This document shows, in pieces, positions 33,579 through 43,579 of a DNA stretch of 64,000 bases. The stretch covers positions 1-64,000 of the forward strand of contig NZ_QNFY01000017.1 of the NCBI RefSeq assembly GCF_003290185.1, read 5' to 3'. The translations under genes and the position numbers were made by a program. The notes under the pieces are model-generated. The model was given only the letters and a program-made list of their open reading frames with translations, was not told the origin of the DNA and ran no database searches. Within the stretch, counting starts at the first letter, position 1. Each line of letters starts with the position of its first letter. The stretch comes from Chryseobacterium lathyri (GTDB taxonomy: Bacteria > Bacteroidota > Bacteroidia > Flavobacteriales > Weeksellaceae).

Positions 33579-36131
33579 ATGGCATTTTTATACGATACAC
33601 TTTTACAGGAATTCGGAAAAAGAGCCATTTCTCAGGTTCCAATTCCAACACAAATTTCAGATAATTTGAAATTTAGCCAAAGAGCTTATCAGCAGGAAGC
33701 ATTTCAGCGTTTTATTCTCTGTCACTCAGAAAATTTTGCTGGAAAACCGCATAAACCGCTTCATCTCCTGTACAATATGGCCACAGGAAGTGGTAAAACT
33801 TTGGTAATGGCGGGTTTAATGCTTCATTTGTATGAAAAAGGATACCGGAATTTCCTGTTTTTTGTAAACAGTAATAATATCATCCAGAAAACCAGAGACA
33901 ATTTTCTTAATCCTCAAACTTCTAAATATTTGTTTGGCAATAAAATTGTCATCAGCGGAAAAGAAATCTTACTGAAGCAGATTGATAACTTTGATGAAGC
34001 CGATGATGAGAATATCAATATCAAATTTACGACTATTCAGCAGATGCATATTGATTTGAACAATAGCAAGGAAAACAGTATTACCTACGAAGATTTTACA
34101 GATAAAAAAGTAGTGATGATTGCTGATGAAGCCCATCATTTAAGTAGTGGTACAAAAAACGGAAACCTCTTCGGAAGCTGGGAGGAAACAGTTTTGAAAA
34201 TCCTTCATCAGAATTTTGACAATATCCTTCTGGAATTTACTGCAACTCTGGATTATGACAGCCGGGAAATTATCAATAAATATAAGGATAAAGTCATTTA
34301 TAAATATGACCTTTCGCAGTTCAGAACAGATAAATTTTCTAAAGAAATCAATCTTGTACGTTCATTGTATGACGAGAAAGAGCGTATAATTCAGGCTTTG
34401 ATTCTTAATTTGTATCGTCAGGAATTGGCAACGATTCATCATATTAATTTAAAACCTGTTATTCTTTTTAAAGCAAAGAAAACCATTAGAGAATCCGAAC
34501 AAAACAAAGAAAATTTTCACAAACTGATTGAAGATTTATCTGAAACAATGGTGGAGAAAATTAAAAAAACCTCTACGGTTTCGGTTGTTCAAAAAGCTTT
34601 TCAGTTTTTTGAAGCCCAAAATATCTCATTGAATGAAATTTCGAAACGGATTCATGCCAATTTCCGCAAAGAAAATTGTCTGAGTGCCAATAATGATTCG
34701 GAAGCAGAGAAAAATCAGATTTTACTCAATACCTTAGAAGATGAAAACAACCCGATTCGTGCGGTATTTGCTGTTCAAAAATTGAATGAAGGTTGGGATG
34801 TTCTCAATTTATTTGATATCGTAAGATTATATGAAGACCGTGACGGAAAGGACGGAAATCCGGGTAAAACCACCCTGTCGGAAGCACAGCTGATCGGTCG
34901 TGGAGCAAGATATTATCCTTTTGCACTGGAAGTTGGAGAGGATAAATTTATTCGGAAATATGATGATGATATTACCAACGATTTGAAAATTTTAGAAGAA
35001 TTATATTATCACACTAAAGAAGACAGCCGTTATATTTCGGAATTGAAAAAAGCGTTGGTAGAAACAGGAATTTATGAAGATGAAGCAAACCTTGAAACCA
35101 AACAGTTAAAACTGAAACCAATATTCAAAAAATCTGACTTATATAAAAAAGGATATGTTTTCTCCAATAAAAAATTACCGAAAAACTTTAATAAGGTAAA
35201 TTCTTTCACTGACTTCAATATTAGAAAGACCAATTACCGTCATCAGCTTTCTTCGGGAGGTGGAAGGGTTTCAAATGTGTTTTTTGAATTGGAAAGTCCC
35301 GTTACTTCTGATGAGGTGATGAAGTCTAAAGATGTAAAACTTATAGATATTCAGAAGCACGTTATCAGATATGCATTAAGCCAAAATCCGTTCTATTACT
35401 TTAATAATCTCTCGCATTACTTCCCCAATATTTCGTCACTTTCGGATTTCATTGAAGAGAAAGAGTATCTGGGCGATCTGGAAATAACTTTTTTAGGCAG
35501 TTATAACCGTCTTCAGGAAATTTCACATTTTGATTATCTTCAGGCGTTGAATGGACTTTTACAAAATATAGAAACAGAGATTAAAAAGAATGCTACGGAT
35601 TATGAAGGTTCAGAATATTACCCACAACCCATTCATCAGGTTTTCAGAGATAAGGAAATCAGGGTGACTAAAGGTAATGAAAGAGCAAAAGGGCAGGAAG
35701 AATTAGTTTCAAATGAATCCTGGTATGCGTACAATGCCAATTACGGAACCATTGAAGAAAAGAATTTTGTAGAATTGTTTTCCAGACGTTTTGAAGGACT
35801 CAGCCAGAAATTTGAGAATATTCATCTGATCCGAAATGAAAGAGAAATTAAAATTTTTGACAAATACGGCCGTGCATTTGAACCAGATTTTTTACTGTTC
35901 TGCAGTGAGAGGAGCAATAAACAGCTAACTTTTCAGGTATTTATTGAACCAAAAGGAGCTCACTTGATAGGCTACGACAAATGGAAAGAGGATTTTCTGA
36001 AAGTAATTGGGAATGAAAAAAAATCTATTAAAATCTATACAGATACATACAAAATTACAGCTGTGCCATTCTATAATTATGGAAATGAAAATGAATTTAA
36101 AAGAGCTTTAGAAAGTACCTTCGAAATTTAA
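33579..36131 (+). CDS. res: Type III restriction endonuclease, Res subunit
   Basis: ATP-dependent restriction subunit that works with Mod. A superfamily 2 helicase core has Walker A ATGSGKT (68-74) and motif II DEAHH (182-186). The second RecA domain includes AVQKLNEGWDVLNLFDIVRL and QLIGRGARYYP (motif VI). The C-terminal nuclease shows PDFL (P769-D770) followed about 20 residues later by EPK (E790-K792), the PD-(D/E)XK signature. All key residues are present, so the system looks active. 850 residues is slightly short for Res but complete. Confidence 0.93.
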   Translation: MAFLYDTLLQEFGKRAISQVPIPTQISDNLKFSQRAYQQEAFQRFILCHSENFAGKPHKPLHLLYNMATGSGKTLVMAGLMLHLYEKGYRNFLFFVNSNNIIQKTRDNFLNPQTSKYLFGNKIVISGKEILLKQIDNFDEADDENINIKFTTIQQMHIDLNNSKENSITYEDFTDKKVVMIADEAHHLSSGTKNGNLFGSWEETVLKILHQNFDNILLEFTATLDYDSREIINKYKDKVIYKYDLSQFRTDKFSKEINLVRSLYDEKERIIQALILNLYRQELATIHHINLKPVILFKAKKTIRESEQNKENFHKLIEDLSETMVEKIKKTSTVSVVQKAFQFFEAQNISLNEISKRIHANFRKENCLSANNDSEAEKNQILLNTLEDENNPIRAVFAVQKLNEGWDVLNLFDIVRLYEDRDGKDGNPGKTTLSEAQLIGRGARYYPFALEVGEDKFIRKYDDDITNDLKILEELYYHTKEDSRYISELKKALVETGIYEDEANLETKQLKLKPIFKKSDLYKKGYVFSNKKLPKNFNKVNSFTDFNIRKTNYRHQLSSGGGRVSNVFFELESPVTSDEVMKSKDVKLIDIQKHVIRYALSQNPFYYFNNLSHYFPNISSLSDFIEEKEYLGDLEITFLGSYNRLQEISHFDYLQALNGLLQNIETEIKKNATDYEGSEYYPQPIHQVFRDKEIRVTKGNERAKGQEELVSNESWYAYNANYGTIEEKNFVELFSRRFEGLSQKFENIHLIRNEREIKIFDKYGRAFEPDFLLFCSERSNKQLTFQVFIEPKGAHLIGYDKWKEDFLKVIGNEKKSIKIYTDTYKITAVPFYNYGNENEFKRALESTFEI

Positions 36132-36141
36132 AATTACACAC

Positions 36142-36170
36142 TTGAATTTAAAATAAAATTCATATCTTTG
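36142..36170 (+). promoter_or_regulatory. Promoter of rpsA
   Basis: TTG (36142-36144), an 18-base spacer and the exact -7 box TATCTTTG (36163-36170) precede a leader of about 115 bases before the rpsA ATG at 36292. The long leader is unusual beside the roughly 12-base leaders elsewhere in the window and could be regulatory. Confidence 0.7.
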
Positions 36171-36291
36171 CACCCACTTTTTGTGTGAAAGGTTTGAAAG
36201 GTAAATTATTAAAAATTAATTACTTCCGTATTTTTTAGATCCACATTTATTCAGACCACTAAAAAAGAAGGAATACAAATTTTATTAGAAA

Positions 36292-38088
36292 ATGTCAAAA
36301 GAGACAAATTCAGCAGAGGTTTTATTAAACCAAAACGTAGCACCAGAACAATTTGATTGGGATTCTTTCGAATCAGGTCTTGATGCTGATGCAAGAAAAG
36401 AAAAAAGTGATTTAGAAGAAATCTACAACGGATCTCTTAGCAGTTTAAATGATAACGACGTTATCACTGGTAAAGTTGTAAGATTAACTGATAAAGAAGC
36501 TATCGTTGACATCGACTTTAAATCAGAAGGTGTTATTTCTCTTAACGAATTCCGTTACAACCCAGGCCTTAAAGTAGGTGATGATGTTGAAGTAATGGTA
36601 GATAGAAGAGAAGACAAAACCGGACAACTACAATTATCTCACAGAAAAGCCAGAACGCTTAAAGCTTGGGATAGAGTAAACGAACTTCACGAAACTGGAG
36701 AAATCGTTAACGGTTTTGTTAAGTCTAGAACTAAAGGAGGTATGATCGTTGACGTTCACGGAATCGAAGCATTCTTACCAGGTTCTCAAATTGATGTTAA
36801 GCCAATTAAAGATTACGATCAGTTCGTAGGTAAAACTATGGAGTTCAAAGTTGTGAAAATCAACCCTGAGTTCAAAAACGTAGTTGTATCTCACAAAGCA
36901 TTGATCGAAGCAGATATCGAAGGTCAGAAAAAAGAAATCATCGCTCAGCTTGAAAAAGGTCAGGTTCTTGAAGGTACTGTTAAGAATATTACTTCTTACG
37001 GTGTATTCATCGACTTAGGAGGTGTTGATGGATTGATCCACATTACAGACCTTTCTTGGTCTAGAGTGAACCACCCATCTGAAATCCTTGAGGACGGACA
37101 GACTGTAAAAGTTGTTATCCTTGATTTCGATGACGAGAAAACAAGAATCCAGTTAGGTATGAAGCAATTAGAAGCTCATCCTTGGGATGCTCTTTCTGCT
37201 GACATGAAAGTTGGTGACAGAGTAAAAGGAAAAGTAGTAGTTCTTGCTGACTATGGTGCATTCGTAGAGATCGCTCCAGGGGTAGAAGGATTAATCCACG
37301 TTTCTGAAATGTCTTGGTCTACTCACTTAAGATCTGCAGGAGACTTCGTGAAGGTAGGTGATGAAGTAGAAGCTGAAGTATTAACATTAGACAGAGAAGA
37401 AAGAAAAATTTCTCTTGGTATCAAGCAGTTATCTAAAGATCCATGGGAAAATATCGAAGCTAAGTATCCGGTAGGATCTCAGCATGTAGGAACTGTAAGA
37501 AACTTCACTAACTTTGGTGTATTCGTAGAATTAGAAGAAGGTATCGACGGATTGATCTACATCTCTGATCTTTCTTGGACTAAGAAAATCAAGCACCCAT
37601 CTGAATTCTGTGCAGTTGGTGATAAATTAGATGTAGTAGTTCTAGAACTTGATATCCAAGCTAGAAGATTATCTCTAGGTCACAAACAACTTCAAGAAAA
37701 CCCTTGGGATAAATTCGAAACTAAATATGCTGAAGGTACTATCCACGCTGGTAAAGCTGTAGAAGTTCACGATAAAGGAGCTTCTGTACAGTTTGAAGAC
37801 GTAGAAGTAGAAGCTTTCTGCCCATCAAGATTATTAGAGAAAGAAGATGGATCTAAAATCAAGAAAGGTGAAGATGCTCAGTTCAAAGTAATCGAATTCA
37901 ACAAAGAGTTCAAAAGAGTAGTAGTATCTCATACTGGTATCTTTAGAGACGAAGAGAAGAAAAACGTAAGAGAGTCTTCTAACAATAGATCTAATAATAC
38001 ATCTTCTTCAAACAATGAAGAAAGATCAACTCTTGGAGATATCGATGCATTAGCAGAATTGAAAAGAAAAATGGAAGAAGGTAAATAA
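36292..38088 (+). CDS. rpsA: 30S ribosomal protein S1
   Basis: mRNA-binding ribosomal protein. Six S1 (OB-fold) domains follow each other at about residues 53-120, 137-205, 223-292, 310-378, 395-466 and 482-550. Repeated phrases include GVFIDLGGVDGLIHITDLSW, GAFVEIAPGVEGLIHVSEMSW and GVFVELEEGIDGLIYISDLSW. The end is a low-complexity Ser/Asn-rich tail (RESSNNRSNNTSSSNNEERS). At 598 residues it is a full-length S1. Codon use is strongly biased, as expected for high expression. Confidence 0.97.
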   Translation: MSKETNSAEVLLNQNVAPEQFDWDSFESGLDADARKEKSDLEEIYNGSLSSLNDNDVITGKVVRLTDKEAIVDIDFKSEGVISLNEFRYNPGLKVGDDVEVMVDRREDKTGQLQLSHRKARTLKAWDRVNELHETGEIVNGFVKSRTKGGMIVDVHGIEAFLPGSQIDVKPIKDYDQFVGKTMEFKVVKINPEFKNVVVSHKALIEADIEGQKKEIIAQLEKGQVLEGTVKNITSYGVFIDLGGVDGLIHITDLSWSRVNHPSEILEDGQTVKVVILDFDDEKTRIQLGMKQLEAHPWDALSADMKVGDRVKGKVVVLADYGAFVEIAPGVEGLIHVSEMSWSTHLRSAGDFVKVGDEVEAEVLTLDREERKISLGIKQLSKDPWENIEAKYPVGSQHVGTVRNFTNFGVFVELEEGIDGLIYISDLSWTKKIKHPSEFCAVGDKLDVVVLELDIQARRLSLGHKQLQENPWDKFETKYAEGTIHAGKAVEVHDKGASVQFEDVEVEAFCPSRLLEKEDGSKIKKGEDAQFKVIEFNKEFKRVVVSHTGIFRDEEKKNVRESSNNRSNNTSSSNNEERSTLGDIDALAELKRKMEEGK

Positions 38089-38108
38089 TCTTTAACTCCA
38101 TTGATCAT

Positions 38109-38139
38109 ATAGCCGCTCATTTGAGCGGTTTTTTTTGTT
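38109..38139 (+). terminator. Intrinsic terminator of rpsA
   Basis: The stem GCCGCTCA/TGAGCGGT (first pair G-T) has a 2-nt loop (TT) and is followed by TTTTTTTG. Confidence 0.88.
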
Positions 38140-38365
38140 ATAATTTCAGTTCGGATTGATTCCTGTAATCAAGACAGGAAAAGTAACCTGTTAATATTTT
38201 TCTACAGAGAGTTTTATAAGAAGGGTTGGTATAGCTTAATTATGAGAATGATAAAATTTTGATGAAAATGTTTATTTAAAATTAATAATATATTTTTTAA
38301 AAATATTTTATATAAAAACATGTTAATTGTGAATTATTTGTAAATTAGCGGCTTTATTAGTAAAA

Positions 38366-40996
38366 ATGAAAAAAATAATTCTACCTCTTTTGTTTGCTGC
38401 ATTCGCAGTGTTTCCTTCTGCTTTATTTTCACAAGATAACGAGAAGCTGATTAAAGATTATATTTCTCAAAATAAGATCAGAGAATATAAAAAGGACGGC
38501 CTTACCAATTTTATCATTGATAATGTTGATCATTCAAAATCAATGAATGGAGAAGTTGTAAAGTTTTTACAGACTTATAACGGCCTTCCGGTATACAGTT
38601 CTGTAGGAACAGCTCTGGTCCAGGATAATAAGATTGTCTATTATACAGATAATTTTGTTAAGAATTATGCCGCGTCTACATCAGGCAATGCTACAATCAA
38701 TAAACATACAGCACTTCAGAAAATCGCTGAGGAATTGAAAAATCCTGATATTGCTAATTTTACCATCCTGGAATATATTGAGAAAAATAACAAACGGGCA
38801 ACATCAGCAAATCAAAGATTAGTTTATACAAATGATGAAAATGGTAACCTGCGTCTGGCATATGAATATACGTTGGCAGAGCCTAAATCTCCCAATTATT
38901 GGAACATTTTGGTAGATGCAAATAATGGAAAGATTTTGGTGAAAAATAATTTAACATTATCTTGCAATTTCCATCCTGAAGCATTTGCTTCAGATGCTAA
39001 TCATAACCATGCTGATCATTTTGAGAATACAATTATTGGCCCTCAGAATAGTATGGCAAAAAACAATGCACCTTTATTTGCTCCTGATAATGCATCATAT
39101 AATGTATTTCCTATGCCGATAGAAGCACCTACTTTTGGAACAAGATCAATCATCAGCAATCCTTGGATACTGAATGCTTCTCCTGAAGGATGGCATTCTG
39201 ACGGAATTACGCACTATACGGTTACAAGAGGAAATAATGTTTTTGCATATGAAGATGTTGCAGGAACTGCTTTAACGATAGCCCCGGAGTATCTGCCAGG
39301 TACTCCGGCAGAAGGCGGGGCAACAAGAAATTTTGATTTCCCTTTCAATATTAATGAACTGCCTGCAAACAACAGGAATGCTTCCATTACCAATCTGTTT
39401 TATCTGAATAATAGAATTCATGATGTTTTTTATCAGTTTGGATTCACAGAATCTGCCAGAAACTTCCAGCAGAATAACTTTGGAAAAGGTGGAGTAGATG
39501 ATGATTCTGTGTATGCAGAAGCTCAGGATGGAGGAGGCACAAACAATGCCAATTTTTCTTCACCCGAGGACGGTTATAATCCGAGAATGCAGATGTACCT
39601 TTGGTCACCTGTAGGAAGAGTATTTTTTTACAATGCACCGGGACCAGCGGTTTCCCGAACACCGGGTGCAGGAACTGCACAGTTTGGCAATCCTCTTACT
39701 TTTACCGGAACTACCGGAAATGTTAAGTTGTCACCGGTTTTAGATGGTTGTACAGCCTTACCGGCAGGATCACTTGCAGGAAATATAGGCTTGGTGGAAA
39801 GAGGAACATGTGCTTTTGCCATTAAAACAAAAAATCTTCAGGATGCGGGTGCCATTGCTGCTGTAATCTATAATAATCAGGCTAACGGTGCTACTTTGAG
39901 TAATATGTCAGGAACAGATGCAACGATTACTATTCCATCTGTACTTATTGCTTATTCAGAAGGAGAATACATCAAAACTCAGCTTTCCGCAAATACAACA
40001 GTAAATGTTACATTAAAATCAAACATGACACCGGATGGAAGCTTTGATAACGGAATTGTAACCCACGAATATGGTCATGGAATTTCCAACAGGATGACAG
40101 GTACGGGATATGGATGTTTAAATTCAAATGTAAGTAAAGAGCAAATGGGAGAAGGCTGGTCGGATTTCTTTGCATTGATGCTGACAAATAAGTCTGGTGA
40201 TAATGCAGCTGTACCAAGAGGTATGGGTACTTATGTAGGCGGACAGGCAATTACCGGTTCTGGAATCAGACCAGCAAAGTATTCTCCTGATTTTACGATT
40301 AACGACTATACGTATGGAGATACAAATGGTATGCAGTATACTAACCAAAGTGGCAATGTCGTACCGGATGTACACTCTATTGGTTTTGTATGGGCAACGA
40401 TGCTTTGGGATCTTCATTGGAAATATGTTGCAAAATATGGTTATTCTTCCGATGTACTGGCAAATACAACGAACGGAAGCTCAAGAGTTTTACAGCTTGT
40501 AACCAATGCATTGAAACTCCAGGCATGTAATCCTAGCTTCATAGAGGGCAGAGATGCAATATTGGCAGCAGAACAAGTGGCTACTCAGGGACAGGATAAA
40601 TGTATGATCTGGCAGGTTTTTGCAAAAAGAGGTTTAGGTACGGGAGCATCAGCAGGGCTTAAAGCCAACATCAATGATCAGGTAGAAAGCTTTACTCTAC
40701 CGGCTGAATGTGCTGTGTTGAATACTGATGAGGTAAAATCGGCTAAGGAAAACAGAATTTCTATTTATCCAAACCCAGCTAAAGACGAGTTTTACATCAA
40801 CTTCCCAAGCAATACCATTGGAAAAGTAAGCCTGGAAATCTATGATATGTCCGGAAAATTGATATCTTCAGAAGATAAGATTTCACCGGATAATAAAAAA
40901 GCGGTTTCCACAAATAACCTGGTCAACGGAACCTATATGGTGAAAGTTAAAGGCCTTGGTTTCGAAGCAGCTTCCAAAGTAATTGTTAAGAAATAA
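38366..40996 (+). CDS. M36 family metallopeptidase (fungalysin-like) with T9SS sorting domain
   Basis: Secreted zinc endopeptidase. Signal peptide (1-22, ending LFSQ), a propeptide with FTP-like fold (about 25-200), a protease-associated (PA) domain inserted at about 425-545 (VERGTCAFAIKTKNLQDAGAIAAVIYNN), and the catalytic motif HEYGHGISNRM (H566, E567, H570) with the third zinc ligand likely in EGWSDFFAL. The end (about 790-876; IYPNPAKDEFYI ... KVIVKK) is a type A T9SS sorting domain. 876 residues fits bacterial M36 members. It stands alone with a strong terminator. Confidence 0.93.
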   Translation: MKKIILPLLFAAFAVFPSALFSQDNEKLIKDYISQNKIREYKKDGLTNFIIDNVDHSKSMNGEVVKFLQTYNGLPVYSSVGTALVQDNKIVYYTDNFVKNYAASTSGNATINKHTALQKIAEELKNPDIANFTILEYIEKNNKRATSANQRLVYTNDENGNLRLAYEYTLAEPKSPNYWNILVDANNGKILVKNNLTLSCNFHPEAFASDANHNHADHFENTIIGPQNSMAKNNAPLFAPDNASYNVFPMPIEAPTFGTRSIISNPWILNASPEGWHSDGITHYTVTRGNNVFAYEDVAGTALTIAPEYLPGTPAEGGATRNFDFPFNINELPANNRNASITNLFYLNNRIHDVFYQFGFTESARNFQQNNFGKGGVDDDSVYAEAQDGGGTNNANFSSPEDGYNPRMQMYLWSPVGRVFFYNAPGPAVSRTPGAGTAQFGNPLTFTGTTGNVKLSPVLDGCTALPAGSLAGNIGLVERGTCAFAIKTKNLQDAGAIAAVIYNNQANGATLSNMSGTDATITIPSVLIAYSEGEYIKTQLSANTTVNVTLKSNMTPDGSFDNGIVTHEYGHGISNRMTGTGYGCLNSNVSKEQMGEGWSDFFALMLTNKSGDNAAVPRGMGTYVGGQAITGSGIRPAKYSPDFTINDYTYGDTNGMQYTNQSGNVVPDVHSIGFVWATMLWDLHWKYVAKYGYSSDVLANTTNGSSRVLQLVTNALKLQACNPSFIEGRDAILAAEQVATQGQDKCMIWQVFAKRGLGTGASAGLKANINDQVESFTLPAECAVLNTDEVKSAKENRISIYPNPAKDEFYINFPSNTIGKVSLEIYDMSGKLISSEDKISPDNKKAVSTNNLVNGTYMVKVKGLGFEAASKVIVKK

Positions 40997-41017
40997 TATT
41001 TGCATCCATTAACTATA

Positions 41018-41056
41018 AGGATCGTCGCAAGCAGAGCTTGCGGCGATTTTATTTAT
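41018..41056 (+). terminator. Intrinsic terminator of the M36 peptidase gene
   Basis: The stem ATCGTCGCAAGC/GCTTGCGGCGAT has a 3-nt loop and one G-T pair, and is followed by TTTATTTAT. Confidence 0.88.
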
Positions 41057-41096
41057 CTATCATATTGATGCCTCCGATATTTCAATTATTATATTG

Positions 41097-41104
41097 TAAC
41101 TTTG
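41097..41104 (+). promoter_or_regulatory. -7 promoter box of the EamA transporter gene
   Basis: An exact TAACTTTG box lies 18 bases upstream of ATG 41123. The TTG at 41102, which also opens the frame, sits inside this box and so should not be the start. Confidence 0.6.
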
Positions 41105-41122
41105 CAGGCTGTTAAAAAAATT

Positions 41123-42103
41123 ATGAAGAAGAAAAATATACTTAAGGGAGTTTTGTTCGTAGGAATTGGGGCTAGTATATACGGAATGCTGGCTACATTT
41201 GTGAAAATGGCTTATCATGATGGCTATACCACGTCAGAAGTCACTACTTCCCAGTTCTTGCTGGGACTGATTGGACTTTTAATCCTGAATTTTATACAAA
41301 CTATTACATCAAAACAGAAGCTTTCATCACCGAATTCCAAAGAACTGAAGATGCTGATGATTGCAGGAACATCTTTGGGGTGTACAAGTTTATTCTATTA
41401 TATTGCAGTTCAGTATATTAATGTTTCCATAGCGATTGTATTGCTCATGCAGTCGGTTTGGTTCAGTGTTGTTGTGGAAAGTATAATAGCAAAGAAATTA
41501 CCCAATGCCAGAAAAGTAGTTTCTGTGATTATTGTTCTGGTCGGTACTATATTGGCTACAAATCTGATTAATATGGATATTGAGCTCGATTGGCATGGAA
41601 TCTTCTGGGGATTAATGGCAGCAGCTTCCTATACAATGACTATGTTTACATCCAATACGCTGGCTACACATCTTCCTGTATTCAGAAAAAGTATTATTAT
41701 GCTTTGTGGAGGGGCGGTAGTAGTCATTGCATTCCTGTTTTTTGCCCAGATAGGACCTATGTATTTCGGTGGGTTAAGATCATTATATCTCAATTTCACG
41801 GAAAATACAGAACATATTCACTCGTTCAATTATTCAATATTCTGGACGTATGGATTTGTACTCGCTTTATTTGGAACTATTATTCCGCCTATTTTATTCA
41901 ACATTGGTTTCCCGAATGCCGGACTTGGCTTAGGAAGCATTGTTTCATCACTTGAGCTGCCGGTTTCAGTGACCATGGCTTTTGTTTTACTGGGTGAAAA
42001 AGTATTACTGATACAGTGGGTGGGGATTGTCCTTATCCTTTTTGCGATTGTACTGATGAATCTTCCTGCAAAAAAAGAACTGAAAGGAGTAGAAGTAGCT
42101 TAA
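41123..42103 (+). CDS. EamA/DMT superfamily transporter
   Basis: Ten-helix drug/metabolite transporter of 326 residues, made of two EamA repeats (about 10-145 and 160-320). The family-like SIVSSLELPVSVTMAFVLLGE precedes the last helices. The substrate is unknown; members export amino acids, metabolites or drugs. The frame opens at a TTG (41102), but that codon lies inside the promoter -7 box, so the ATG at 41123 (MKKKNILKGVLF) is chosen. It has its own promoter and terminator. Confidence 0.88.
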   Translation: MKKKNILKGVLFVGIGASIYGMLATFVKMAYHDGYTTSEVTTSQFLLGLIGLLILNFIQTITSKQKLSSPNSKELKMLMIAGTSLGCTSLFYYIAVQYINVSIAIVLLMQSVWFSVVVESIIAKKLPNARKVVSVIIVLVGTILATNLINMDIELDWHGIFWGLMAAASYTMTMFTSNTLATHLPVFRKSIIMLCGGAVVVIAFLFFAQIGPMYFGGLRSLYLNFTENTEHIHSFNYSIFWTYGFVLALFGTIIPPILFNIGFPNAGLGLGSIVSSLELPVSVTMAFVLLGEKVLLIQWVGIVLILFAIVLMNLPAKKELKGVEVA

Positions 42104-42124
42104 AAAAATAATCATAAATAATAT

Positions 42125-42161
42125 TAAAAACCGTTTCTTTTGAAGCGGTTTTTTTAATTTT
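42125..42161 (+). terminator. Intrinsic terminator of the EamA gene
   Basis: The stem AAAACCGTTTC/GAAGCGGTTTT (G-T pair) is followed by TTTAATTTT. Confidence 0.8.
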
Positions 42162-42183
42162 AAAACTTCAAATAAAGTTTCTT

Positions 42184-43179
42184 ATGAAATATTTCAGAAA
42201 GGTAATGGCATTTATCATGCTGTCTGCAGTGCCAACTTTCCTATTTTCGCAGATAAAACCCTTGGATGCGATGCTGTCGAAGTATCAATATCCTTACGAG
42301 GTTCATTTTATAGATCTAAAGTCCCAGAATAATAATCTTAAAATGGCTTACATGGACGTACAGCCACAGAAACCTAATGGGAAAACAATCATGCTTCTCC
42401 ATGGAAAGAATTTTAACGGAGCTTATTGGGAAAAGACAGCAAAAGATCTTTCTGATAAAGGATTCAGGGTCATTATTCCGGACCAGATTGGATTCGGAAA
42501 ATCATCTAAGCCTCAAAGCTACCAGTTTTCTTTTTCACAGCTGGCCGAAAATACCAAAGCTATATTAGATAAGCTGGGAATTGATAAAACCATAGTGCTG
42601 GGACATTCCATGGGAGGAATGGTTGCAGTAAGATTCACACTGCTTTATCCTGAAAAAGTTCAGAAGCTGATCCTGGAAAACCCTATAGGGCTGGAAGATT
42701 ATAAAACTTTTGCTGTTTACCAAACCATAGATCAGGCCTATCAGTCCGAGCTTAAAAATACGGCTGAAACCTACAAAGCTTACCAGCTAAAATTTTATTA
42801 TGATAATAAATGGAAAGATGAATATCAGCCATGGCTGGATCTTATTGCCGGCTGGACCCTTCATAAAGATTATCCGCAAGTCGCATGGGATGCTGCGCTG
42901 ACTTCCGATATGATCTACAATCAGCCTGTCTGCTATGAGTTTAAAAATATCAAAACACCTACACTGCTTATTATCGGAACGAGAGACAGAACGGCAATAG
43001 GAAAGGACAGAGCTCCTAAAGATCTTCAGCCTAAAATGGGGCAGTACCAGGAACTGGGAAAAAAGACACAGCAGGAAATTTCCGGATCAAAATTAATTGA
43101 GCTCGAAAATGTAGGCCATCTTCCTCATATAGAAGTGTACCCAAAATTTATTAGTGCTTTGTATGAGTTTATTAAGTGA
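42184..43179 (+). CDS. Secreted alpha/beta hydrolase
   Basis: 331 residues with a signal peptide (1-22, ending LFSQ). Alpha/beta-hydrolase features are the oxyanion region MLLHGKNFNGAYW (about 71-83), nucleophile elbow GHSMGGM (serine near 142), acid GTRDRTAIG (about 265-273) and the catalytic histidine in VGHLPHIE (about 315-322). The substrate is unknown; it resembles small-ester or haloperoxidase-type hydrolases, exported to the periplasm. No operon partner. Confidence 0.88.
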   Translation: MKYFRKVMAFIMLSAVPTFLFSQIKPLDAMLSKYQYPYEVHFIDLKSQNNNLKMAYMDVQPQKPNGKTIMLLHGKNFNGAYWEKTAKDLSDKGFRVIIPDQIGFGKSSKPQSYQFSFSQLAENTKAILDKLGIDKTIVLGHSMGGMVAVRFTLLYPEKVQKLILENPIGLEDYKTFAVYQTIDQAYQSELKNTAETYKAYQLKFYYDNKWKDEYQPWLDLIAGWTLHKDYPQVAWDAALTSDMIYNQPVCYEFKNIKTPTLLIIGTRDRTAIGKDRAPKDLQPKMGQYQELGKKTQQEISGSKLIELENVGHLPHIEVYPKFISALYEFIK

Positions 43180-43251
43180 GGTTGAGGTAAAGGATAAGAC
43201 AGAGGTGATTAATATTAAGTTGTACTTTATTGATTATTAGGTAACTTATAA

Positions 43252-43453
43252 TTGACATAGGAAGCTGTAGCGTTAAAAAAATTACAACTTAATCCGTTAA
43301 AAAATTCCCACTGTCTGAGTGCGGACGAAATATTGAACCGGAACAACAATGTTAAAACCCGCGCGAGTTTGGGAATTTTAGGAGTAAGTTTTAATTTTTA
43401 GCGAAAGATTCCAGTCTTGAACTTTTGGTTCATTTTGTTTCAAGACAAAAGAA
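43252..43453. repeat. Dispersed intergenic element, copy A (~200 bp)
   Basis: Shares ordered blocks with 53589-53793: TTGACATA, AGCGTTAAAAAAAT, ACTGTC, CGCG(A/C)AAGTTT-like, TTTTTAGCG(A/G)AAG, TCTTGAA and TTTTGTTTCAAGACAAAAGAA. The 3' end can fold (TCTTGAA/TTCAAGA, and TTTTG with CAAAA). It lies between convergent genes (hydrolase and rplS), like the other copy. Confidence 0.8.
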
Positions 43454-43520
43454 CTAATTGAACAATAATTTTTTTATAATTAAAATTGTAAAAAGGCTTT
43501 TAAAGCTCCGCGATTATAGC

Positions 43521-43562
43521 AAAATAAAAAGAGACTATCTGGATTAGATAGTCTCTTTTTGT
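43521..43562 (-). terminator. Intrinsic terminator of rplS
   Basis: The stem AGAGACTATCT/AGATAGTCTCT has a 5-nt loop, with A-runs on the left giving the U-tract on the minus strand. Confidence 0.88.
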
Positions 43563-43579
43563 ATGTATTGTTGTCTGAA

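Larger units (their letters stand above)
43180..43579. other. 400-base convergent gap with a dispersed repeat and the rplS terminator
   Basis: No gene is supported. It holds one copy of the roughly 200-bp dispersed element (43252-43453) and the rplS terminator (43521-43560). Confidence 0.6.

Noticed and set aside
31653..36131. mod-res considered as part of a new defence system or a phase-variable regulon
   Set aside because: Both proteins have standard Type III motifs and no extra defence genes flank them; no simple-sequence repeat tract was found in mod.
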